Positions 24,916 through 32,853 of a DNA stretch of 64,000 nt are shown here, piece by piece (within the stretch, counting starts at the first letter, position 1; every line of letters begins with the position of its first letter). The notes beneath the pieces are model-generated. The model worked only from the letters and a program-made list of their open reading frames with translations. It was not told the origin of the DNA and searched no databases. Origin of the DNA: Leptospira biflexa serovar Patoc strain 'Patoc 1 (Paris)' (GTDB taxonomy: Bacteria > Spirochaetota > Leptospiria > Leptospirales > Leptospiraceae); NCBI RefSeq assembly GCF_000017685.1, contig NC_010843.1, forward strand, positions 124,001 to 188,000. The letters run 5' to 3'. The position numbers and the translations under genes are program-made.

Positions 24916-26906
24916 TAGATCAAATCATCGCAATACTGATCGCTTCCACTCTCTTATTTTATGCATACTTCTATCATAATGCTTATAGGAGAGAAAAAAA
25001 ACTTAGGCAAATATTATTTCGCAAAAATTTAACCAACGCTGAAGAGATCGAACGCGTTATTCGTGAAAAGGAAAAACAATACCAAGATATTTATGATACG
25101 GCAAATTCGATCATCATTCGTTGGAGTCCAGATTTTCGAATCCACTCCGTAAACCCATATGCAGAAGAATTTTTCCAAATTCCAAAAGACCAAGTAGAAG
25201 GTAAAGATTTAGTAATAGATTTGTTTCGAATTCAATTTGAAAAATCCAATGAGATCAAATCATTATTGTGGAATATTTTCCATAGACCTGAACAAAATAT
25301 ACGCCAAGAATTTGATGTGTTTGTTGGACCAGACGACAAACGGACTGTTACATGGTCCAATCGCATTTTAAAAAATGAGTTTGGGTATCCTTATGAAGTT
25401 TTGTCCATAGGGATTGATATCACGAATCGTAAGATTGCAGAAGAAAATTTGATGAAATCTTATGAAAGGATATTGGACTTATATAACAATGCACCATGTG
25501 GTTACCATTCCCTTGACAAAGATAATATTGTAGTTTCGATCAATGATACAGAACTCGATTGGTTGGGATACTCACGTGAAGAAATTGTTGGTAATTTTAG
25601 AATCAACGATCTATTGACTCCTAGTAGTTTTGAAAAATTTGAACAGATTATTAAATCATTCCCACATGAAAATTTAACAGGTGTAGAATTAGAATTTATA
25701 CGTAAGGACAAGTCTACTTTTTTTGTAAGCTTAAATTCTATACCAACATTTGATAAAAATGGTAACTTTGTGATTAGCAAATCAACTGTCTTTGATATCA
25801 CGGACAGAAAGATCGCAGAAGATAAGTTAAACGACTACTCACAAAAAATCCAGTTACAAAACAAAAGGCTCCAAAAAGCAGTGGAAGCGGCCATCAAAGC
25901 AAACCAATCCAAGTCTGTCTTTTTTTCCAAAATCACACATGAATTAAGAACTCCCTTGCATGCCGTGATTGGATTTTCGCAAATTTTAGGAAAAGATCCC
26001 AATTTACCGGAACATTTAAAAGGATTCGTCAATTCATTGTATGAAAATGGAGTCCATCTATTAGGAATGATCAACGATATCTTAGATCTGTCAAAAATTG
26101 AAGCGGGTAAAATGACAGAATCTAGAGAAAAGTTTTCCCTAGTCCAATTATGGGATACCTTGTTTTCCATGTTTTCTTACCGGTTTGCTGAAAAACACAT
26201 CTTATTTGAACTCATTCATCCTGAAACCATAAAAAATCAGTATTTCGAAGCTGATTTACAAAAGATTAGGCAAATTTTGGTGAATTTGCTTGGCAATGCT
26301 TTAAAATTTACGAACCAAGGGTTTGTGAACATGGAAGTCAAAATCAAACAAGGACTAGAACCTAATATTGATTTGGTGAGTTTTATTGTAAAAGATACTG
26401 GAATTGGAATCCCAAAAGACCAACTCCACTCTATTTTTGAAGCCTTCCAACAAACAGAACAAGGAAGTTCTTACCAAGAAGGGACAGGATTAGGACTTTC
26501 CATATCACATCAGTTAGTTGATTTTTTAGGTGGGACGATCCAAGTTGATAGTGATACCAATCAAGGTTCTACTTTTATATTTGAATTGCCTTTACTTCGA
26601 ATCGAAGAAATTCCAACCCAAATCCTCCAAAAATCAAAAATTGGACCAACCAATTCCAAAGAAGTTTGGCAGGTGACAAAAGTCGATGATAAGGAAAAAG
26701 AATTTGTACAAACATTTTTGAATTCAAAAGAAAATCCTTTTAAAAATGAAATATTAAAGATGATCAAAATTCAAAACTTTGGTCAATTATTACAATTACT
26801 TGGCACGATCCCTTATGAAGACAAAGGGAAAACAATTCTGTTAGAAAAAGTCAAAAACAAACGATATAAATTTTTAATCGACCTAGTCCAAACCTCTACA
26901 AGCTAA
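24912..26906 (+). CDS. PAS-domain sensor histidine kinase
   Basis: A 664-residue protein. One N-terminal membrane helix (IIAILIASTLLFYAYFY) and a short coil are followed by two PAS domains (about 48-170 and 180-300), each ending in a DITNRKIAE/DITDRKIAE hinge. The HisKA domain has the phospho-accepting His in FSKITHELRTPLHAVIGF (near 342). The ATPase domain carries N, G1 (DTGIGIP) and G2 (GTGLGLSIS) boxes. About 60 extra residues at the C terminus are not a receiver. Overlap with the response regulator-phosphatase gene indicates that this is its cognate kinase. Confidence 0.92.
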   Translation: MIDQIIAILIASTLLFYAYFYHNAYRREKKLRQILFRKNLTNAEEIERVIREKEKQYQDIYDTANSIIIRWSPDFRIHSVNPYAEEFFQIPKDQVEGKDLVIDLFRIQFEKSNEIKSLLWNIFHRPEQNIRQEFDVFVGPDDKRTVTWSNRILKNEFGYPYEVLSIGIDITNRKIAEENLMKSYERILDLYNNAPCGYHSLDKDNIVVSINDTELDWLGYSREEIVGNFRINDLLTPSSFEKFEQIIKSFPHENLTGVELEFIRKDKSTFFVSLNSIPTFDKNGNFVISKSTVFDITDRKIAEDKLNDYSQKIQLQNKRLQKAVEAAIKANQSKSVFFSKITHELRTPLHAVIGFSQILGKDPNLPEHLKGFVNSLYENGVHLLGMINDILDLSKIEAGKMTESREKFSLVQLWDTLFSMFSYRFAEKHILFELIHPETIKNQYFEADLQKIRQILVNLLGNALKFTNQGFVNMEVKIKQGLEPNIDLVSFIVKDTGIGIPKDQLHSIFEAFQQTEQGSSYQEGTGLGLSISHQLVDFLGGTIQVDSDTNQGSTFIFELPLLRIEEIPTQILQKSKIGPTNSKEVWQVTKVDDKEKEFVQTFLNSKENPFKNEILKMIKIQNFGQLLQLLGTIPYEDKGKTILLEKVKNKRYKFLIDLVQTSTS

Positions 26907-26910
26907 AGGA

Positions 26911-27306
26911 TCATTCTTTTTTCGTTTTGATGTCAATTTTTTGGTATTGTTTTGATTTTAAAATATCTGTTACCGCAACGAAGGTCCCGAACTCGGTATG
27001 TTGCTCCACTTCCAGGCTCACGCTCGAATTTGGATCAGAATTAATCTCTAAGGTGTTTGATAATGTTTGAATATCCATTTTAGTATCATTTTGATACAAT
27101 TCACCATTCGATTTGATTTGGATTTTGATCGTATGAGTTTCATTACCAAATTGATTTGTTTTTGATTTTGGTAAATCCAATGAAATATTGGATGTTGGTT
27201 CAGTGAATGAAACAGCTAACATTAGAAAGATGAGAAGAATAAACAAAACATCAATCAAACTACTGATATCAATGGATGATTCTTGTTTTGGTTTTCTGAC
27301 TTTCAT
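26911..27306 (-). CDS. ExbD/TolR-type biopolymer transport protein
   Basis: A 131-residue protein. A short cytoplasmic start (RKPKQESSIDISSLIDVLFILLIFLMLAV in two parts) contains the single membrane helix with the conserved Asp typical of ExbD, and a periplasmic domain follows. It uses the proton motive force together with its ExbB partner to energise outer-membrane transport. The start overlaps the exbB-like stop by 4 bases. The stop is only 4 bases from the convergent kinase stop. Confidence 0.88.
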   Translation of the reverse strand: MKVRKPKQESSIDISSLIDVLFILLIFLMLAVSFTEPTSNISLDLPKSKTNQFGNETHTIKIQIKSNGELYQNDTKMDIQTLSNTLEINSDPNSSVSLEVEQHTEFGTFVAVTDILKSKQYQKIDIKTKKE

Positions 27307-27767
27307 TGGAGTTTGGTATGGTCTTTGATGATCAATTCAGAGATGTATCGAATTTTGTTTTCAATCACTCTGTGAAAAAACAATGAAGGGATAGCGACAA
27401 GTAATCCAACAATGGTAGTGTTCAATGCATCTTTGATTCCACCCGCAAGTATCTCTAAACTTACCTTCCCTTGCGCTTCCATTTCACCAAAGGCGGTGTT
27501 GATCCCAATCACAGTTCCGAGTAATCCGAGTAACATGGATAAGGAAGCAATGGTGGGAAACCAGCTAGCGATTCGTTCTAATGGAGAAAAAAACAAATCC
27601 AATTCTTCTTCATTTGGCAGATTGGGGAAATAGGTTTTTCTTGTTTCCTTCCGTTCCAAATTACGAAAACCCAAGAACAATCGAAAAAAATATGCATAGG
27701 AAATCAGCGAAAAAGCAAAAAGAAGAATAAAAATCAAAATTGCGGGAATTGAAAATGTCCAATTCAT
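27303..27767 (-). CDS. ExbB/TolQ/MotA-family proton channel protein
   Basis: A protein of 154 residues from the ATG at 27767; an upstream in-frame extension would run into the divergent ubiE gene. Three hydrophobic segments are seen: NWTFSIPAILIFILLFAFSL, then after a cytoplasmic loop IASLSMLLGLLGTVIGI, and GIKDALNTTIVGLLVAIPSLFFH. The latter two match the conserved MotA/TolQ/ExbB core. It forms the channel for the ExbD-like protein encoded next. No TonB gene is adjacent. Confidence 0.88.
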   Translation of the reverse strand: MNWTFSIPAILIFILLFAFSLISYAYFFRLFLGFRNLERKETRKTYFPNLPNEEELDLFFSPLERIASWFPTIASLSMLLGLLGTVIGINTAFGEMEAQGKVSLEILAGGIKDALNTTIVGLLVAIPSLFFHRVIENKIRYISELIIKDHTKLQ

Positions 27768-27783
27768 GGATGTATTGACCTCT

Positions 27784-28515
27784 ATGAACCAATACAAACT
27801 GCCTTCCCAAGAAAAGAAACCGGAATATGTAAGAAAGAACTTTGATGGGATCGCCAAAGCCTATGACAGATTCAATGATTGGAATAGTTTTTTCCTCCAT
27901 CGCCTGTGGAAAGATTGGGTGGTAAAAGAAGCCAAAAAAGCCGTCCCTGGGGCAAAATCGGCGCTTGATCTTTGTTGTGGCACAGGAGACATCACATCCC
28001 GGCTCTCTCAAGATCCAAATTTAGAAACCGTAGTTGGACTTGATTTTTCTGAACAAATGTTGTCATTTGCCTTCCCCAAGGTGAATGGGAAAAGTCATGT
28101 CAACCTCCTTGTGGGAGACGCCATGGACTTAAAACAATTTAAGAACGAAAGTTTTGACATCGTGACCATGGGTTTTGGCCTTCGGAATGTCTCTGATTTA
28201 AACAAATGCCTATTAGAAATCAAACGAGTGTTAAAGAAAGGGGGAGTGTTTGTGAACTTGGATGTCGGGCGAGTGAGGCCAAAATTCCTTAAATTCTTTG
28301 CTGATGTTTACTTTTTCCAAATTGTCCCGCTCTTTGGGTATTTACTTTACGGAAAACAAAACGAAATGTTTGATTACCTACCTCATTCTTCCAAAAGTTA
28401 CCCTGACCAAGAAACTCTGGCTCAAATATTAACAGACTTGGGTTTCCAAGAAGTCCGATTTCAGAATTTTGTGTTTGGAAATGCAGTGGCTCATGTCGCC
28501 AAAAAGGGTCTTTGA
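27784..28515 (+). CDS. ubiE: Ubiquinone/menaquinone biosynthesis methyltransferase UbiE/MenG
   Basis: A class I SAM-dependent methyltransferase that methylates the demethylmenaquinone (or ubiquinone precursor) ring. Motifs are VRKNFDGIAKAYDRFND at the start, the SAM loop LDLCCGTGDIT, the FDIVTMGFGLRNV block and GGVFVNLDVGRV. The N-terminal pattern is the UbiE signature. The start may be ATG 27784 (243 residues) or ATG 27766; the latter would share its CATG with the exbB-like start on the other strand. Given the quinone used by Leptospira, menaquinone is the more likely substrate, but that is inference. Confidence 0.9.
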   Translation: MNQYKLPSQEKKPEYVRKNFDGIAKAYDRFNDWNSFFLHRLWKDWVVKEAKKAVPGAKSALDLCCGTGDITSRLSQDPNLETVVGLDFSEQMLSFAFPKVNGKSHVNLLVGDAMDLKQFKNESFDIVTMGFGLRNVSDLNKCLLEIKRVLKKGGVFVNLDVGRVRPKFLKFFADVYFFQIVPLFGYLLYGKQNEMFDYLPHSSKSYPDQETLAQILTDLGFQEVRFQNFVFGNAVAHVAKKGL

Positions 28516-28683
28516 TGCTTTTTTAAGCAATTATGTCTGATCGAGTGGGAAACTTGTACTTTTTTTTGAATTCTGTTCGTACATCTACCCAGAAATCCCA
28601 TGGATTTCCCTAATTTTTTTCAAAAGAACGTTGATTATTTTCAGTATTTGTCGTTTAATCCCCTATACAGGTAGGAAAAAAAT

Positions 28684-30444
28684 ATGAATCGATGGATCAT
28701 TCTTTTGGTGCTTCCTCTATTTCTTGCGGATTGTTCCAATAAGAAAAAAGGAATGTTATTACTCCCCTTTTTAGGGCTCGGAGACGGCGCGACACAAGCG
28801 ACAACTGCATCTGCAAATGACGGAGATGGAACCTTTACAGTTGTTGGACTTGAAACCACTGACCCAAACCAAGTGGCTACCCCAGAAACTAACTCTGGCT
28901 CGGGTGACACAAACACTTCGGAAACACCTTCCGTTGTCACACCGACTCCCACTCCACAAGCGCCTCCAACGCCTGCACCAACCACCGTAAACAATGAAAC
29001 GACTACCACTGTCGTTGACCAAACAAACGGTGAAGACTTTAATTTTGAAACCAATATTACCGTTCCCGTCACAGTGGTGGTTGAAAATGAATCTGGTCCT
29101 GTTGTGAACGCTCCAGTGACTGTAACCGAATCTGTGACTACGGGAGAACCTAACGTAGTGGGTGTAGGAACGACTGATGGAAATGGATCTGTAACGATCC
29201 CAATCAGTGTCCCTCCCACAGTCGTCACTGTTGATATCAGCATTGTTGGTGTGAACCCAACGACTGGTGAAGTGGAAGAAATCGTAGGATCAGCTCCAGT
29301 ACAACAACCTGCGACAGGATCAGAAGGAACTGTTGTTGTGGCACCTGTTATCAATGTGGATACAACCAATTTCCAACCGGTGAATGGTTGTGTGCAAGCG
29401 GTTGACTCTGATTGTGATGGAATTGCTAACAATTTTGATGAATTCCCAGATGACCCAAGCCTAGCAGCCATTGCTCGGTCTGGTCGTTACACAATTGCAT
29501 TTGAGGACATGTTCCCTTCTGCAGGAGATGCTGACTTAAATGACCACTCAACAGTATTTAGCACTGAGATGGACAAAACTCCATCAAACAAGGTTAAGAC
29601 GATCCGTGGAACATACACTCACGTTGCAAAGGGTGCAGGTTACAATCATGAGTTGAGACTATCACTTGATGTTCCAACCAATGCAACTGTCCAAGTGAGT
29701 TATGTGGATGGACAAGGAAATCCTTGGAATGGATGTGCTTCCGCATCTAAATACACTGCAAACACGGCAGGAGATTGTACTGGCGGAACACTCACATCTG
29801 TACAACTCAAACGAGGGGTATTACTCCTCCCAAGCTCAGACAAAACATTGTTTGGTAGTAAAAACGCTCCAAAAGCTGGATCCACATTTACTATCAATGA
29901 CTTTGTTCGTGGTGTAACAGCGCAAGTAACAATTACATTTGAAGAACCAGTGGATTTGAATGCTACGAAAAACCTAGTTGGGGGTCACCTTAACTACTTC
30001 CTAGCCATCAACCAAAAAACAGATGGTGTGTTTAGACAAATCTACCGTCCAGGTTACTTCAAAGATGCAAAAGGAAAAGATGCATTCCTAGATAAAAACG
30101 GTTTCCCTTGGGCCATCATTGTTCCAGGTGTATTTAACCACCCAACAGAAGGAGATGACATTAGAAAACCATCTACATCTGGTTATATCTTCTTCAATTC
30201 TTGGATGCATTCGAAAGGTGTGGCACATAAAGATTGGTATTTACATGTAGACCAAATCCCTGCGCCAAACAGACCTTCGTATGTAGTCCGAGTGAGTGAC
30301 TTCTACACCGACAATGGTTTTACCGCATACCTGATCAAAGCAGTTCGTAAAAACGCTTTGGAAGTATCGGCAAGTCTCATCGTTGTAGGGGCAGCATTAG
30401 GTTTTCTCATGAAACGCAAAATGGGAAATCCAAAAGCCGCTTAA
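28684..30444 (+). CDS. LruC-domain lipoprotein
   Basis: A 586-residue secreted lipoprotein. The signal peptide ILLVLPLFLADC ends at a Cys near residue 17. Residues 30-120 are low-complexity Thr/Pro/Ala linker. An Ig-like carboxypeptidase-regulatory style segment (GPVVNAPVTVTES, then GTTDGNGSVTIPI) covers about 125-210. From about residue 240 the DSDCDGIANNFDEFPDDP calcium-type motif opens a LruC-like domain (IAFEDMFPSAGDADLND) running to about 560. Unusually, it ends in a hydrophobic stretch plus Lys/Arg tail (SLIVVGAALGFLMKRK), like a C-terminal anchor. LruC is known as a lipoprotein antigen in Leptospira uveitis. A strong terminator follows. Confidence 0.85.
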   Translation: MNRWIILLVLPLFLADCSNKKKGMLLLPFLGLGDGATQATTASANDGDGTFTVVGLETTDPNQVATPETNSGSGDTNTSETPSVVTPTPTPQAPPTPAPTTVNNETTTTVVDQTNGEDFNFETNITVPVTVVVENESGPVVNAPVTVTESVTTGEPNVVGVGTTDGNGSVTIPISVPPTVVTVDISIVGVNPTTGEVEEIVGSAPVQQPATGSEGTVVVAPVINVDTTNFQPVNGCVQAVDSDCDGIANNFDEFPDDPSLAAIARSGRYTIAFEDMFPSAGDADLNDHSTVFSTEMDKTPSNKVKTIRGTYTHVAKGAGYNHELRLSLDVPTNATVQVSYVDGQGNPWNGCASASKYTANTAGDCTGGTLTSVQLKRGVLLLPSSDKTLFGSKNAPKAGSTFTINDFVRGVTAQVTITFEEPVDLNATKNLVGGHLNYFLAINQKTDGVFRQIYRPGYFKDAKGKDAFLDKNGFPWAIIVPGVFNHPTEGDDIRKPSTSGYIFFNSWMHSKGVAHKDWYLHVDQIPAPNRPSYVVRVSDFYTDNGFTAYLIKAVRKNALEVSASLIVVGAALGFLMKRKMGNPKAA

Positions 30445-30467
30445 AAACAAACCTACCTTCACAAAAG

Positions 30468-30501
30468 AAATCCTTCCTCCTAAACCTAGGGGGGAGGATT
30501 T
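30468..30501 (+). terminator. Strong hairpin: terminator of the LruC gene overlapping the next ribosome site
   Basis: AAATCCTTCCTCC and GGGGGGAGGATTT pair over 13 bp with two G-U pairs around an 8-base loop, followed by TTGTTTTA. The 3' arm contains GGGAGG, the only ribosome-binding site for the ATG at 30509, so the hairpin also hides that site. Confidence 0.85.
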
Positions 30502-30508
30502 TTGTTTT

Positions 30509-31915
30509 ATGGCTTCCCTCTTACGGTTCGCTGACCCAGATTATTTTTTAAACGGAACTTTTTTTGAAGACCTAAAAAAGGATCACCCCATTCTCGTTGA
30601 CCCACTTTGGCAAGGGACTTCCCTTGAGCGGCAACTTAGCGATTCCCCTCTCCCGAAACAATCAAATCCTCAAACCTTCAGTTTAGTCACTTCTGGATCC
30701 ACTGGTTCTCCCAAAATGGTTTGGAAACATTGGGACGAAATCCAAAAGGAAGTGGATGTCTGGCTTTCCGAAACAAATACCCAATCCTTATTCCAAGATG
30801 TCGAAGAAATCCACGTCCAGGTGCCCTTATGCCATCTGTATGGACTCCTCTGGGGGTATTTACTTCCAAAAGCCTTGGGCATTCCCATCGTGATGGGACA
30901 ATCCAAAACCGAAACACCGGCCAAACTTTCGATCACTTCCGCACCCCAATTGCAAATGGCAGTCACAAATGCGTTTGCACTACCAGAACGAGCCATTGTT
31001 TCAGGTATGAAATTCCCAGTTCCTTTGGCGCGTGATTTACGTGAATTAGGTGGGATTTCCCTTCTAGAAATTTATGGATCTACGGAAACCGGTGGGATGG
31101 GTTATCGTGATCCACTGAGACAAAACCGATTTATTTTTTTACAGGAAGTTCAAATTCAATTCCAAACATTCGGTGAAGAAAATGAACTTCTGGTAAAAAG
31201 TCCATTTGTCTCAAAACATTACGATACCTTCGAAACCAATGAATGGGTATCCCATCATTTGCCAGCAAATTCATATTATGCGACAGGAGATTTAGGAGAA
31301 AATTCAGATTTAGGATTTTATTTAATCGGCAGGAAAGATCGTATCATCAAACACAAAGGGAAACGAGTTTCTCTCGATCGAGTTGAATCGGAAATCTTAG
31401 GGTTACGTTTGGAAGGTCAATTTGTTTGTGTGCCTGTCCATCATGAAAGAGGAGACACGATTGGATTGTTTACCGATTCTCGACTGCCAATCGATCATCT
31501 CTACCAAACCTTACGAAACGAATTGCCTGATAGTCATGTCCCTCGTGTTATCCTTAAGCAAAACTCCATTCCTAAACTACCCAACGGGAAACTTGATTAC
31601 CAAAGCATTACCAAACTCTGTTTGAATGAATATATAAAACAAATTGCGACCAAAGACAAAGAGAAACAAACAATCCAAATCAATTCCGAGACAACAGTAG
31701 CTGAAATTTTGTCCTCGATTTTAGGATACATTCCCAAACCAAATGATCATCTGATTTATGATTGTGGGATGGATTCCATACAATTTACAGAAATGTTCTT
31801 GAAATTAGAAACAAAAATAGGAAGTAAAATCCCCGAGGAAGACAAACAAACTGGGTTTTTTGTGAGCCTTTCTGGGATGGAAGGGTATTTGAAAGACAAA
31901 CTGTATTTACAATGA
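30509..31915 (+). CDS. Adenylate-forming (AMP-binding) ligase fused to an acyl carrier domain
   Basis: A 468-residue protein with a compact ANL adenylation domain: P-loop LVTSGSTGSPKMVWKHW (near 55), substrate core YGSTETGGMGY, the YATGDLG motif, and the hinge GRKDRIIKHKGKRVSL. The catalytic Lys of the C-terminal lid lies near PNGKLDYQ. Residues about 385-465 form a carrier domain with the phosphopantetheine-Ser in DCGMDSIQF (near 422). The protein therefore activates an acyl or aryl acid and probably loads it onto its own carrier. The substrate is unknown. The short A-domain resembles ligases of aryl polyene-type clusters, but no other cluster genes are seen. Confidence 0.82.
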   Translation: MASLLRFADPDYFLNGTFFEDLKKDHPILVDPLWQGTSLERQLSDSPLPKQSNPQTFSLVTSGSTGSPKMVWKHWDEIQKEVDVWLSETNTQSLFQDVEEIHVQVPLCHLYGLLWGYLLPKALGIPIVMGQSKTETPAKLSITSAPQLQMAVTNAFALPERAIVSGMKFPVPLARDLRELGGISLLEIYGSTETGGMGYRDPLRQNRFIFLQEVQIQFQTFGEENELLVKSPFVSKHYDTFETNEWVSHHLPANSYYATGDLGENSDLGFYLIGRKDRIIKHKGKRVSLDRVESEILGLRLEGQFVCVPVHHERGDTIGLFTDSRLPIDHLYQTLRNELPDSHVPRVILKQNSIPKLPNGKLDYQSITKLCLNEYIKQIATKDKEKQTIQINSETTVAEILSSILGYIPKPNDHLIYDCGMDSIQFTEMFLKLETKIGSKIPEEDKQTGFFVSLSGMEGYLKDKLYLQ

Positions 31916-31950
31916 AGGGAAAGGGTTTTTGCGACCTTCCCCTCATTTTT
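31916..31950. terminator. Terminator between the ligase and the PYP-like gene
   Basis: AGGGAAAGG at 31916-31924 and CCTTCCCCT at 31935-31943 form a stem with one mismatch, followed by CATTTTTC. It lies between two convergent genes. Confidence 0.6.
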
Positions 31951-31975
31951 CATGTATACTAAGTTAGTTTTGTGA

Positions 31976-32347
31976 TTATCTGAGTTTGACAAAAATCCAA
32001 TTGGAATTGGTCCCTTTGTCATGGTAGAGATGGATCACAACATTGGTTGGTTTCATTTTGTAAGTGAATACATAATTGAATGCGATGTCCAAATCTCCCG
32101 AAATCATCCCTTCTTTAAACCTTCCATAGAAGATTCGGTTGTTCGTACAAATAGCCACTTCCGTAAAAAAGTTTTTCCCTACGGCTGTTTGGATGGGAAC
32201 ATTGGCAAGTTCGGATTCGTATTTGTTATACAATAAAATTTTACCCGACTCGTCTACTTTGACAATTCCAAACGGGTATCCGTCAGCTTCCGCTTGTGCC
32301 AAGGTACCGAGTTTTCCTAAAATATTTGGGTCTATAAATTTGCTCAT
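31976..32347 (-). CDS. Photoactive yellow protein (PYP) homologue
   Basis: A 123-residue single-domain PAS protein that aligns almost without gaps to the 125-residue Halorhodospira PYP. Shared features include ILLYN, VGKNFFTEVA, FYGRFKEGM, SGDL, YKMKPT and a C-terminal WIFVK. The chromophore cysteine is kept (Cys67 = PYP Cys69). Tyr40 (= Tyr42), Glu44 (= Glu46), Tyr92 (= Tyr94), Phe94 (= Phe96) and Met98 (= Met100) are also kept. PYP Thr50 and Arg52 are replaced by Ala48 and Val50. PYP binds p-coumaric acid by a thioester and senses blue light. It is encoded 24 bases downstream of a coiled-coil protein gene, opposite a chemotaxis receptor gene. Photoactivity is inferred from residues. Confidence 0.88.
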   Translation of the reverse strand: MSKFIDPNILGKLGTLAQAEADGYPFGIVKVDESGKILLYNKYESELANVPIQTAVGKNFFTEVAICTNNRIFYGRFKEGMISGDLDIAFNYVFTYKMKPTNVVIHLYHDKGTNSNWIFVKLR

Positions 32348-32371
32348 TAATTTGATTCCTATCGAATGTTT

Positions 32372-32776
32372 TTATGTTTCGTATTCTGAATACATTGAGT
32401 TCAATTGTTCTTCCATTCCCTTGATGAGTGCAATCACCTCAGAAATCGAACTGGTTTTCGTCTGTTCGAACAAGGACTCTTTTTCTGCATATAAATCAGA
32501 GATTTGTTCCTCAATCGAATCCAACTCTATAGAGTTTGACGATTGGCCAGAGGGATTTGCCACAGAATTTTCTTTTTCTGCGTATAAGTCTTCCACTTGC
32601 ATCACCAAATCTTTTGTGACTTCGATGAGACTTGTCACATCTTCTGCACCTCTGACTTGATTTCGCACCAATTCATTGATCCAGTATATGACAGAATTTT
32701 GTGATTTCGCTTTCTCTAATCGCAAACGTTCGGAAAGCGGATAGTGTTCTTCAATTTCCCTTTTCGTGAATATCAT
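32372..32776 (-). CDS. Coiled-coil protein encoded upstream of the PYP homologue
   Basis: A 134-residue soluble protein without recognised domain. After a helical start (KREIEEHYPLSERLRLEKAK) it is dominated by heptad-like helix with an internal repeat: VEDLYAEKEN near 71, ISDLYAEKES near 92 and a degenerate LNSMYSEYE at the C terminus. A Ser/Asn/Gly linker separates the first two copies. The gene forms a two-gene unit with the PYP homologue. The repeats and helix content suggest a binding or adaptor role between PYP and another protein such as the divergent receptor; this is inference only. Confidence 0.75.
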   Translation of the reverse strand: MIFTKREIEEHYPLSERLRLEKAKSQNSVIYWINELVRNQVRGAEDVTSLIEVTKDLVMQVEDLYAEKENSVANPSGQSSNSIELDSIEEQISDLYAEKESLFEQTKTSSISEVIALIKGMEEQLNSMYSEYET

Positions 32777-32778
32777 AG

Positions 32779-32791
32779 TCTAATCATTAGA
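32779..32791. promoter_or_regulatory. Palindrome in the divergent promoter region of the PYP and receptor genes
   Basis: TCTAAT-C-ATTAGA is a perfect 6+1+6 dyad located 2 bases upstream of the coiled-coil gene start, within the 77-base region shared with the chemotaxis receptor. It could be an operator or chance AT-rich symmetry. Confidence 0.35.
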
Positions 32792-32853
32792 TGGAATGAT
32801 TCGTCAAATTACTGCATAAAAAAGTAAATTTAATAAAAAATTTAGGAAACCCA

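Noticed and set aside
28641..29471. Long 276-residue open frame antisense to the LruC-type gene
   Set aside because: It is a Thr/Val/Ser/Gly-rich shadow of the low-complexity Thr/Pro region on the plus strand, with no domain and no ribosome site.
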